NCBI GenBank assembly: GCA_003342815.1
Contig: PTEX01000207.1
Coordinates: 396,007-460,006 of the forward strand
Length of the DNA: 64,000 nt
Direction of reading: 5' to 3'
Source: Eudromia elegans
Taxonomy: Eukaryota > Chordata > Aves > Tinamiformes > Tinamidae
Below, one piece after another: positions 23,591 through 35,700 of this stretch; position 1 is the stretch's first letter, and the number at the start of each line of letters is the position of its first letter. Made by a program: the position numbers and the translations under genes. The notes beneath the pieces are model-generated. The model did not search any database. It saw only the letters and a list, made by a program, of their open reading frames with translations, and was not told where the DNA came from.

Positions 23591-24942
23591 ACTTCTTTTT
23601 TTTTTCTTTTTTTTTTCCCTTCTCATTGCCAGTGTGCACTTATTCATTTATTCATAGCTAATTTATACAAGGTCATTCCTCTGCCAACATTGTGCTTTAG
23701 ATTAAATACTCCTTTCCTCTCGCTGATAATATTTAGAGGTAGAAATTACATCCTTTCTCAGCTTTTATTTAGTGAGATTAACAAGCCAACAATTCCCATT
23801 CATTCATAAATACTGTGCCACAAATCCTCAGCACAAACCAGGCTAGGAAATAAAAAGTAAATCAAGCTCTCATCCATTCACACACAGCTTAATGGCAAAT
23901 GTTTTTTTAATGCCTGTACATCTTAGAGGTCTTATCCTCAATGTTAAATGTATCCCTTGTAATGGATTTAAAAATGTGAATGGTGTTTTATCTAAGAGTT
24001 CATCTGTTTTGCTCATGTCTCCTCTTCTCATGTCACAGATTACTACTTCTGGTTTGTTGCCGTGACGTGATAAGTGCATTCATCTTGTTTTCTTCTAACA
24101 TTATTTGCTTACTGGCAACCAAAGCCACCTGCAGCAAATGATACAGCTCAGAAATAGGTACTGTGCAAACCACAGTGTGAGCTGTACACTACTGTTTTGT
24201 ACTGTTCCTTCTACTCTATTACTCAAGTACTACAGTACTATCCCAAGTGATAAAAAAAAATGCCCCTTAGAAGCAGTTTTGTTGCTATATTTTTCTACAC
24301 TTTTCCTCACATTTTCCCCAGTTTCAAGGATATCTCTAGAACCAGGTTTATTTTCTTAAGAGCTTCCTGTTCACCATATGTATTTTACAACGGCTGCTAA
24401 AGTTGTGGCAGTAGAGGATCCTAGTATCTCAGATCCCAGGAAAGCAATACCAGACATGTCATCCAGTCTAGTGAACTGAGTCAACCAAGCAGGAAAAGGC
24501 AAGCTTCAGGATTTAGTGTTCTAAGATCTGCACTGTCATGTTTAGCCTTGCTGTCATCTGTCATTTAGAAATGTTTCAACTAGATCTTTTTTGTCTTATG
24601 GAAGCAGTATACATATATTTTTCTTCTTCGTGATACTCAGTTTTAGAAGAAATAAAAATAACCCTTCTGGAGTCACTGTGGCTCTTGCTTAAAAGTTACC
24701 CTACTCTACCCCATTCCTTGAAACCTTGAATTGGAAGTATGGTATCTATTTGATTCACCCAAACTTAAGATATTTTTTCCTCTTTTTTTTTTTTCTGTTC
24801 TTGTTTGACAAAATAATCTACAACTTCAGAGTCTTCACCAATCACGTTCAAAGATTACACTGGGAGTCTTGGGTTTAATGGCTCATGGTTAGAGTTTACA
24901 GGCACTCAGAGACAGAGGGTATTATATTATTGCTGACCTAAT

Positions 24943-26240
24943 ACAGAATTGCAGAATGGTTGAGGCTGGAAGGGACCTCTAGAGATCATCTAGTCCAACC
25001 TCCCTGCTCCACCAGGGACCTCTAGAGCACGTGGCACAGGGTGGCATGCAGGCAGGTTTGGAAGACCTCCAGAGAAGGAGACTCCACAATCTCTCTGAGT
25101 AGCCTCTTCCAGGGCTTCATCACCTTCACAGTAAAGAAGTATCTTCCATACAGAGATAGAACTTCCTGTGTTTCAATTTATACCCATTACCCCTTGTCTT
25201 GTTATTGGTCACCACCGCAAAGATTTTGGACCCATCCTCCCTACATTCTCCTCTCAGGTATTTACCTGATCTGTTGATCAGATCTCCTCTCAGTCTTCTC
25301 TTCTCCAGGCTAAACAGGCCCAGCGCCCTTAGTCTTTCCTCATAAGACAGATGCTCCAGTTCCTTAATCATCTTCATCACTGTATGCTGGATCCTCTCTA
25401 AATGTTCCACACCCTCCTTGTACTGAGAAGCCCAGAAATGTACCCGATACTCCCAGTGCGGCCTCACCAGAGATGAGTAGAGGGGCAGGATCCCCTCCCT
25501 TGATCTGCTGGCAACGCTCCTCCTCCTGATGCAGCTAGGATCCCATTGGCCTTCTTGACCATGAGGGCGGATTGCTGGCTCATGGTTAACTTCTTGTCAA
25601 CCAGGACTTCCAAATCCCTCTCCATGGAGCTGCTTTCCAGCAGGTCAGCCCCTAATCTGTTCTAGTGCCTGGGATGCCCAAGTGCAGGACTCTGCATTTG
25701 TCCTTATTGAACCTCACGAGGCTCCTTTCCGCCCAGCTCTCCAACCTATCCAAGTCCCTCTGAATGGCAGCACAGCCCTCTGGAGCATTGGCCACTCCAC
25801 CCAGCTTGGTGCCATCTGCAGACTTGCCCAGGGTGCACTCTGTGCCTTTGTCCAAGTCATCGATGAACAAGTTGAACAGCACTGGGCACAGTACTGTACT
25901 GACCCTTGGGGGACATCACTGGCCACAGGCCTCCAACTAGACTTGGCCCCATTTATCACCATCCTCTGAGCTCTGCCATCTAGTCATTTCTCAGACCACC
26001 TCACTGTCCACTCATCTAACCCACACTTCCTGAGCTTTGCTATGAGGACGTTATGTGAGACAGTGTCAAAAGCCTTGTAGAAGTCAAGGTAGACAACATC
26101 CACACCTCTCTCCTCATCCATCCATCCAGTCATCCCATCGTAGAAGGTTATCAGGTTGTTATGGTCAAACATGATTTCCCCTTGGTGAATCCATGCTGAC
26201 TACGCCTCAGCACCTTCTTTTCCTTTGCATGTCTAGCCAA
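24943..26240 (-). mobile_element. CR1 LINE, 5'-truncated, reverse-transcriptase remnant (inactive)
   Basis: Minus-strand sense, about 1.3 kb. From 26,240 downwards the broken frames carry CR1 ORF2 motifs in order: HGFTKGKS; YLDFYKAFDTVSHN (RT); [17 protein letters not shown]; the catalytic block read as SADGTKLGG where active copies have a D-D pair; [47 protein letters not shown]. The non-coding 3' end (antisense AGGGACCTCTAGAGATCATC, TAGTCCAACCTCC) ends near 24,943. Frameshifts and the altered catalytic site mean it cannot encode an active enzyme. Confidence 0.96.
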
Positions 26241-29200
26241 GGAACATCAAAGATTTTACTTCATGCATGAGGTGATAGCATATAATATAAAAGGAGAAGG
26301 TCTATTTTACCACAGGCTACCAAATTCCATTGAGTTAATATATCTCTGCCCTTTGGATTAGTCCTGAATCTCTCTGCCATGCTAACATGGCATTAGTTAC
26401 TTTAGCATGACATTCCTATCTTAGTTAACTTGGCATGTATATGTACTTTTCCAATTTATATTCCACTGTTAACTTTATCTATAATCCACAAATAAAAGAC
26501 ACATATGTACAGCCCTCTAAGAGACTTCCAAAGCTCACAGCAGAGCGTGTTGTATTTTGACAGCTGTCCTTTGAATCTTAAACTATAACCTCTCAGGGGA
26601 CACAGCATTATGTAATTTTAGTGACAGCACAATTGTCATTCATCTAGAAAGAAGAATATTGTGATCTCAATGGAAAAGAAAAGTGATACTGCCATCTGTA
26701 AGCTTATAGTCCTTTTTCTTTGGTAATTTGTACCTCTCATGAAGGGTTGGGAGTGGAAATTACTACAAGCTGTTGAATGAAATGACATCATTTTGCCACC
26801 CACAAAATGTTACGAGTTTGACAGCCTAGAAAATGGCACAGCAGTAAGGAAAGAGCAATCTCATGGTAAGTGAGCACTCTTCATTTCTGGAATAAATGTA
26901 GTCTCATTGTCATGCATGACCACTATCTCTGTGGGACTCTGACCACTGTGGCCACAAAATCCAGTTTCAATAGTCTCTCTCTTCACTGGCTGCAGGATAG
27001 GAATTGCTGGAACTGCTTCTCTCCATGGTCCTCAGATTCTTACGGTTATGTCAAATGAAATAGCATTTTGCTTTCAGGCAATTTACTTTCATCTGCCAGT
27101 TACTATGCTGCAAAACTAATAAACAGGGAAGTTTGGTTATGAAATTAGAAGTTGTTAGGAAGAATAGGATAATATAGTTTGAAAAATTCGTGGATCATAA
27201 AGAATTTCCTCTCTATTAATTTTGCAGCTGCTTTAATGTGCTCCTCTTAATGATGGAATACTGGAGGATATTTTTTCCATGTTTGAATTCCCTTCCATTA
27301 CACGGCACACACCCTGTTAAGTAACCTGCAGCTGCTTTTATCTGCCAGTACTAATGCTGGTCCATTGTGATATATGACACATTGCAGAGCCCCTGTGACT
27401 TCTCAGCATATCCCAAATAAGCCAGCTTTAAGCAGAAGGGGGGCAGCATATATGAAAAGAATTTGATGATGCCCTGAGATACTCAGAAGATGAATGAAGA
27501 TTAGCAAATAACACTTTTGTAGACAGTTATTCACCCCTAGTTTCTGGCCAGCTCTGTGTGCAGTGCAGCAAGAAAACTGGTTTTAATTATTTTTTAATCA
27601 GCACTTTTTCTCTGTTCTGCCCTGTACTCTTTTAGAGGATCATAACCAGCATACTCCAATATCCACCCAAAGATGTTGTTCTTTCAAAGCCAACTGCAAA
27701 TTAGGAGACCAATAAGACCATTTTTTTTCCCTTCATTTTTTCTTCTGAACTCAGGCACCACCTCTCTTTAAAAAAGAAGACCCAAAACTATGGAGAACTA
27801 TAATTCTAACTGACAAGGTTGCCATTACTTAATGTTTGTTTTATACTTTCAGCATGTCACATAATCTAATTGGGATGTTTTGGAATAGTGAAGAAAATTT
27901 TTCCCCCCTAACAGCTGATGTCAAATGAAGTATTTATGGTTTCATAGAAACAAAGAGGAATATACAGAGACTGAAGGATAAAACAAAAAGTCAACCTTTT
28001 TTAATGGGCGTTAGCTGATTAGCTAGCTGATCATAGCCAATAGCACCCTAGCATAGCTGACAAGCTTCAGACTTGACTCTTCTATCCCTGCTATCTGAAA
28101 TTTTGTACCTCCACTTTTTCTTTTTAGTTCTCACTAAGTGAACAGCTTCTTTATTTAATTCATCTCTTCATCTTACAGTTTTATGCTATGTCTTTACACC
28201 CATACCTCTCAGGGTGTTCCTTTTTTCTCTATGGAAGCATATTAATTGGGTGTTTCCATATAACCCTACCTATTTTATGGATCCTCTATAAAATTGATGT
28301 ATAAAATTGATCCTCTAACTATCATGCATCATATGAAAGATGATTTTTGAAAACTGTTTTAATGTTCATCTCCATTTTTGCTTTATGTGTTATTCATTCA
28401 TGACATGCAGAAACCTGGTCACATCTCCTTTCGATTTGCAAAAGGAGTAGGACTTCAGGAAGGACTTAACATCAGCTGAGCAAGAAAGTTTGGAAATATT
28501 CAGGAAAAAAAACCCCACAATCATTTGTACAGAAAGCAAAGTAGGAGTAGCATGATGAGACAAAAAAAAAGTGAGATAAATAAGTATAGTCTTCAGTAAA
28601 ACACAGGAGTTTCTGAGATGCAGAGAAGAAATATTTGTGATGTAATGGTAGGCAACGCTTGTGAAGACAGGCATCTACTCTGGGGAAGCCCATGAGAAGA
28701 AGAGCTTCTTAAGACAGAACTGATTAACTGATCAAGACAGAAAAAATCAAGCACCCCAACAAAAGTTCTGAATCTGTGTCTATATATATATACATATAAA
28801 AGGAGAAGTAATATAAAAGCAAGCAGTCGAGTGCAGCTGTGGACACTTGATGCAGGACCTAGAATATATGGAAGGACACATGGCACCTGGCCAGGTTTCT
28901 TGTTCTTAATCTTTCGACTGACTGGAGGCCAAACGATCACCAGTATTACTTAACAGCATTAGAGCTGCTGTAAATTACACTGGCAGGGAGATTCCACTTG
29001 GGACTGTTGCATTAACTGTGAGAGAACCACACTCGACATTTCAAACTGTTATTCACTCGAGAAGAACCATTATTCTGAAGGAGCTGTTACTACTCTTATT
29101 TTTTCATCAGTAGTAATTCTTGTGAATAAGGAAAAGGTCGGCAGAGTGGCAAATACCATGGAAGATGGAGCAGTTATATGGAGAAATGTTGATTCTTTGA

Positions 29201-30576
29201 TAAGCTGGACATTATATTAAAGTCAAATGTTAAGTTATGTGCTTAAAAACAAGCAATCAGGTCATTATCTGCAGAATAAAGTTTTGTGTTCTATGAAACA
29301 AGAGCTTTAAAAAGTCATTATATAGACAAGTGTTTCCTGAGGACAATTTAGATTTTATATGAATTTTAAGTGACCATCCACACAAGGGAAGCTACTCTAA
29401 AACCATATATTTATCTTCTTTTATTCTTCCCAGACTGATTTACAGCAAAAAAATTCTTCCTTTATATATAGGGAGTATTCTGAAAACAAATAGAAGACAA
29501 TTAGTTATCTGGATATAATCTCAGAGTTGTCATGGACTTTCTGGGTAGACAGACATCAACATGGCATCCTGTAGGAAAGCAGCAGTAAATTTCAAAGAGG
29601 CTGAACCAACATCATTCACTGAAGACTCAGAACATTTCACCACTGACCTTTGAACAGCTTATCCTCGGTCTAATCTACTTTCTTCCTTCCTATCATACAA
29701 AAAATGTGCTTGGTTCCACCGCTCTGGGACAGCGAGGTACCCACAGCAGTCAGGGAACATCAGTTAATGGCGTAACCTACTGCAGCTCCTGGGTCTATCA
29801 AGTGTATTCTTAATCAAAAAGCATTCACCAGGGCTATTGCCGGTTCTTAACACTGTCTTGGAGGTTCTAAAATTCTTCAGTACACTCAGTCACCAATACG
29901 CACTTCTCTAAAGTTTTACTCTGTTTTTACAATATTCAAGATATTACAATATCCCAACATTGTTCACAGAACTTCTATTATTCATATTAATCTTTCATAT
30001 GTACTGATCCTTTATATATTTTATTTCATGTATTGAAAACTGGCAGTTGGCTGAGGGTCTGTTTTTCATGTACACTGAAATACCTTTAACTTCCACAAAC
30101 AGCTGAAACTGAGCTACAAGGACATGTTTTTTATGTGTACAGAATGCCATATGGAGTCTGTGGTGGCAAACAGACCATATTGCTAAATCAATAACATAAC
30201 GTAGGCATTTAACAGCTGACACTACTAGCACAAGACACATGAGTCATTATAGGGTATGCAAGTATCTTATACTCTGACATACCAGTGATGTGTGAGAGCT
30301 TAGGTATCAGTTCTACGAACAGTCAATCTTGTACCATGAAAAGGGGATATCCTTTTATCTAAATCAGAGAGAATTTTACCTGGCAAAATCTGAAACTTAC
30401 TGCAAGGGCTTTGACTCAATTTTGAAACAGCACTTTGGGTTTTAGGTTGCACTTCACAAACATTAGGATAATAATGGGAAAGATATAAGCATGTTTTAGA
30501 TGCAGGAAAAAAGATAAGAATTGACCAAAGGGGCAGTAAAGGGGCAGTAATTGAAGCCCCTAAAACATAAAAATAG

Positions 30577-30619
30577 ATGAATGAATGAATGAATGAATGA
30601 ATGAATGAATGAATGAATG
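30577..30619. repeat. ATGA tetranucleotide microsatellite
   Basis: About ten to eleven uninterrupted ATGA/GAAT units. A short direct duplication of AAAGGGGCAGTA lies just before it at 30,526-30,549. Confidence 0.95.
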
Positions 30620-31547
30620 TTCAAATTCTTCTAAACAACACAATTCTAGTATAAATATGAAATAATGAGCAAAGAATTGAACTAGATCTCCTGCCTACAA
30701 GCTACACATATTTTAAAATATTGCGAGAAAATAACTGTTTTTTTAAAAAAAAGTGATAAACCTTCAGCCTTATGTGTACAAGGAATATCTCTGCTTAAAG
30801 ACAACAAGGCAACAGCTTTTCTTTCTAAGTACGTACCCAATTCTAAGCTCTGCAGCAGCTTTCAGCAAAATGCAATCTCAAATTTTGAATTAACTACACA
30901 AAAGTGAAAAGAGAACAGAGCAACCAGTGAAATATCTTTTTCCCTTCATTTGTGAATGACATGGACTTGAAAAATACTGCCTGAAAGGTAGTTATTTAAA
31001 ATGTCCTTTTTAGCAGGATGAGGTAAGTAGAAGAAGAACTGAAAAACCTATGACTGTGCCATAGAGAACACAGTAGCCGTAAGTCCTGCGCATTTACAAG
31101 TTCTGGATCCTGTTTGAAACCTGGCAGATTCCCTTGAGCAGGTAGCAGCTGTGAGCAGCCGTGTGAAACATGGTGCTGGCTACTACTTAGTTCTCCATTA
31201 TGCGAAATCAGAGGCAATTTAGGGCTCTCTAGATAAGGCTATATACCTGCTGCCTGTTTAGAAACTTTCATTTTGAATGAAAGTTCCTGCTTTAAAAGTG
31301 AATTTTTTGTTGCCAGCATACCATGCTGAAGTTTAATGATTCTCTGTCCAGCAAACGACTAAAGCTTCTAACACTGTAAATGGACAGGGACTTGGCTATG
31401 TGTGTGAGCCCATTCCAGTCTTCATCAGCTAAAGTATCTGAAGTCTCTAATATTACTCCTTTTAGAGAAGCGCAATAAACATAAAAACTTACGGAGAATT
31501 AATTTCCTAATACTTACAAATTACTTTGGAAAAATGTATAGAGTGGA

Positions 31548-31640
31548 CACACACACACACATATATATAAAACATAAAAATATATATATAACTTATACCG
31601 TTTATTATATATAAATATATACATCCATAATGCATATTTT
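31548..31640. repeat. AC microsatellite running into AT-rich low-complexity DNA
   Basis: Seven AC units followed by TATATA-rich sequence for about 80 bp. Confidence 0.85.
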
Positions 31641-32244
31641 TATATAATAAGAACAATTGCTTGCATATAATTGACTTTTGTATTATTAGTCAATTTTTAT
31701 AATTTATTCTATTCTTGCTGTAGGTTCCTATTCACATCCACAAACATTATGATAAACTTACAGCTACCACACCACATTATTTGAACCTCCCTAATCTGCA
31801 GAGAGAGATAAAAACATCGGTTAAAAATATATGAGAAATCATACTAAAAATAAAGAATTTTAATATCTGTTATTACTATGCCTATCTGTTATCACAATGA
31901 CATCCATTTCAGGACCCCTGTTTGCTGATATAACTCAGCTATCAGAATAAGGAAATGTAGTTCCTTGATATAAATCCATAAGTCAGTAAAAGTCAATAAC
32001 TTTATTGCAGTGAGTCACTGTTTCAAGCATTTGCATGTTCACCATATGATGGTGAAAGGGGACACAGCGTCACAGGTGCTCTAATAGTTACTACTATTGA
32101 GTGGCAAAATTTAGAGAAGAGAGAATGAGACAAAAATTAGAGATGCGGATTCAAGTTTCTACAAAGCTGGAGGACTTCATCTTAAAATGGAGGAACAATT
32201 CTCTGACTTTATCAAGCAAAAAGGAATAGGGGAGAAAGGAATTA

Positions 32245-32685
32245 GTTCATTAAATGTGCCTGGCTTTTGAAAAGCCTTTGACAGAAAGCACTGTGAATGG
32301 ATTATGGACAACACTAGCCACTGATAGGGTAAGAAGAAAATTATAGTCTTGAATCAGAAACCAAAAAGATGGAAAAAAACCTCAAAGACCCAACTGTCTA
32401 AAGAAAGATGTGGTCAATGGACAGAAGCCTCGTCCTTCTGTCCTGTATAGGTTCAGCACTTGGCACCAAAGTGACATGTTCCATGACTGGTGTCTGACAT
32501 ACTACTACAAAATATAATATAAAGTGACAATTAATATAAAACAACAGTAAAACATTAATAGTTGGGATGAGTTAAGGTTCCAAAGTATGATTTTTAAATT
32601 AATGATCTGGAAAAAAAAAAAAGGAAATCTAGTAAGGCAAAATTTACAAATGACTCACAAGTCCTTTCATCAGTGAATATGGTAG
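32245..32685 (+). mobile_element. Ancient CR1-like LINE relic
   Basis: Conceptual reading across breaks gives a KAFD remnant near 32,270-32,285, where RT proteins have a DF-KAFD block. Further on (about 32,598-32,665) are a NDLE remnant and a stretch matching the S-K-FADDT block at DNA level. The order and spacing suit a plus-strand CR1/L3-type RT with internal loss. Highly decayed, so the call is tentative. Confidence 0.5.
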
Positions 32686-35344
32686 TCACATGAAAAATTG
32701 TTGAGATATACATGAATACATTTTTTTCAAGTACATGTGATTAAATTAATAGAGTATTTTTAATTACCAGACTCATTTAGTGGGCCTCAGTGGAACACTT
32801 CTTCAGGTGAACAGCAGAAGTATTTACAGTCAAGAGCGCAAAGATTGGTCACATACATTTATTTGTATGAAGGATAAAACTAAATATTATCCAAATATGT
32901 TCCTTGGGATTATTTCTAATCTTTAATACACTTTAAAATGCTGATTAATGAAAGCTGCTTGAAGAAGTGGGAAAAATGTTCTCCCCACCTATTCCCCAGG
33001 AAAGTGAAGTGAGGTGGAGGATAAGGTCCATGTATTGAGTTCAAGGCTCAGGAAGGAGACAGGTTGACTTAGCAAAAGCTCCAGAAGTTATGGTCCTTTG
33101 TGGTGGTGTCTCAGGACAGCACAAGAAGGAAAATCTTAGTGGTGTCTGTTCCCTTCACAGTGTATTTCCAGTCTACCATGCTAGCCAGGGTGCCACAGGC
33201 ATTTCCAAAGCACTGCCTGCTGCAGTCATGGCAGTCAGGGTTTGCTCTACTCAGAGAGGAGGGAGACAGCTTTTCCTGTTTTGCAATCCTCCTCCTCAGG
33301 TACTCATGAGCTACTGAACCGCAGCAACTTGCTGAAATGCAGCTGGGGCTTTGGTCTCCTTGATTTCAGGATTTCTTGACATAATAATGGAATGAAAGGT
33401 TATTGTTGGGCTAAGCCCTGCACAGCTAATCCTAAATACTTTCTACCTTTTAATACTCTAAAACACTGAACCATTTATGAACAAGCCATCCCACAGTTGA
33501 ATGTCAGTCCAGGTGCTTTGCATGTACCATGCCTGAAATTGCTCTCTGGGAAAACTATGGTATCCTGTATAGCAAGAAAGAAACTTGCTTTTTCACCACT
33601 GTGTTTAACACGTTAACATATTTAGAGAAGAGGTTTTCCACAGACAGCTCAGAGGAACTGTAGCATAACTGTAGCATAAAGATATGTTAGATCTTTAGAT
33701 CTCTGATCTCTTTAGATTCATTAAGGGACATCTGGCTGCTGAAGACGGGTTAAATTGGAGTGGGTCTCAGTTTGGCTTGCAGTAGGAAGAAGGGTTATTT
33801 GCCTTTGCCACTTCTGAATGTTATTTTGAAAAAACATCAGGTGTTCTTCTTGAACCAGCACACTGAGCACGTACAGTATTGTTGGCTCCTCATTCTCAGA
33901 AACACACACCAGGTGCCTTTGCAGAGTGTTAGCAGATTAATGTACTAGGGGAAGAGGGGGAAACCAAAACCACCTGCATTTGTCTATATATAAAGGAAGC
34001 GAAAGGGAGTGAGAAGGCAGTTCAAAGTGTTATACAACTTCTACAGTCCTTTACGTGGGAAAAAAAGAAAAGCTACTGCCTGGCATAGCTACCAGACACA
34101 CATCTTGGGTGTAGTCTGAATTAATCTGTGATAAAAGAGAGCATGGGGAGAACTGACTCGACTGCTCAGAGCCCTTTTTGAGCCAGTGTTACTGCTGAAA
34201 ATGAAGCAACCCTTAGCAAAAGAGTGGTGAGAAGAGCACAAGGCTAAGGGTCCAAGTGGAAGATTCATTGGTGGTATCCACCCAAAGCTGAGACACTGCG
34301 GTGCTGCCAACGACAGAAATGGCAGGAAGACTCCCTCAAGCTCTTTGAGAGAACTCTGTGTTGCTGGGTGTGAGAATACAGTACAATAATCTGTCAGAGG
34401 ATAAAAAGTGCTATTTGCTGCCAAATGTATCCTGAGGGTGTACACAGAGAGAAAGTTTGAATGATAAATTACAGTCAATATGTCTGGTAATCATAACTGC
34501 AGTGGAAACCACTGACAGTCTTGGCAGCACACTTCAAAATCCTTTCCATCCTGAAATATAACTTCTCTTTTAGATCCCTTCCTGCTGTTGCTCAGGATTG
34601 ACTGATGCTCTCTTGGTCTTTCTAGGTCAGATAACTGTTGAAATGCATTCAGGAACCTCAAGCATGTTCCTGTGTAGATACAGAGACTCACTAGACCTGA
34701 ACTAGATGGACATTTTGATGTCTCTCTACAAAGACATTTACAACATCCTGCACTTCTTTTCTCATTAGAAGATATTTAATTCTTGTAATTTCTAGAAATC
34801 TCTTAGAAATTTAACATAGTTCCTGTTCCTCATCTATATTATGTCACTGATCAGATAAGAAATCTAGACCACTTTAAAGAATTACATGATTTCCAGCCTT
34901 ATATCTCCTTTCTATGAGATAAAGCGGGAATCATGTTCCAGCTTCCTCAAATCCTTGTAAAAAGCTAGAAGCTGAATGAGAAGTGGGGTTGAATCTTAGA
35001 CAAGATTAATACAGCAGTATGAAAAGGAGCCTTAGGAAAGTGTAAGACTGAAAAAAAAAAAAAGAGGAACAATGAAAACACTGTGATAAGATTATGGGTC
35101 AAAAGAAACCCATATCTTAAGGGAAACAAGCATTGATATGTGCCTTTACAGTCCTTTTGCCTTACTTAAGGACTTCAAGTAATTAATCTTTTAAGGTGTG
35201 TTTGGGACCTGTTGATTCTGGGCTAACACTGGGGACAAATAAATACCCAGGCTGGCTTAACATGATGATGCAAGTTGTAAACCATGCTGATATAAGCAGC
35301 TCTTGGCCGTATTGCTCATTCTCACCCCCACTCCTCCCTTTTCT

Positions 35345-35700
35345 CTCGAGCTGACGCAGCGATTCCCATGCTCACCTGGGAAGGCTGCTCTGGGAACCGA
35401 ACCTTGGAAAAATGGCACCGCTGCAAAGGGGCCGCTGCAAAGGGGCAGGCAGGCGAGCCTGGGGATCGCTGCCCGAGACCTCATCCCAGGCCGACGTGCG
35501 GCAGCCTCTGGAGCATCTCTCGCCTTGCCCTGGTACCCTTGGCCTGTGGGTGCCCAAAGAAGCCGCTCACCAAACAGCCCCAGGGCTCTGCCGGGCTCTG
35601 CCTGGCCTTGGGGTGCTCTCAGCATCCTCGGATGTCCGGATGGTCTTTCACGGGGAGCAGAGGTGCTGCAGCAGCAGAATGTAATTCATCGGGCTCAGGA
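35345..35700. other. Isolated GC/CpG-rich patch, no recognised gene
   Basis: About 350 bp with dense CpG (roughly a dozen in the first 180 bp) inside otherwise AT-rich, CpG-poor DNA. It includes a direct repeat of CCGCTGCAAAGGGG at about 35,418-35,445. Overlapping open frames on both strands are explained by the GC content and have no family resemblance. A TATAAGC sequence lies about 60 bp before it at 35,290. It could be a small orphan CpG island, a distal enhancer, or an old GC-rich insertion. Confidence 0.5.

Larger units (their letters stand above)
20351..24942. other. Intergenic DNA upstream of TXNDC5; no gene recognised
   Basis: Leaves the CpG island at about 20.35-20.5 kb and becomes mixed-composition DNA. 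It holds the minisatellite at 22,864-22,930, a possible old repeat at about 22,440-23,110, a CAAA run near 23,147 and an old CR1-like stretch near 23,425. Short open frames show no family resemblance. Confidence 0.7.

Noticed and set aside
25126-26172. Minus-strand open frames with reverse-transcriptase motifs as a host gene
   Set aside because: They are pieces of one decayed CR1 element, with frame breaks and a damaged catalytic block.
34089-34478. Open frame of 129 codons, minus strand
   Set aside because: No family resemblance, irregular composition, and nothing nearby that looks like a gene.
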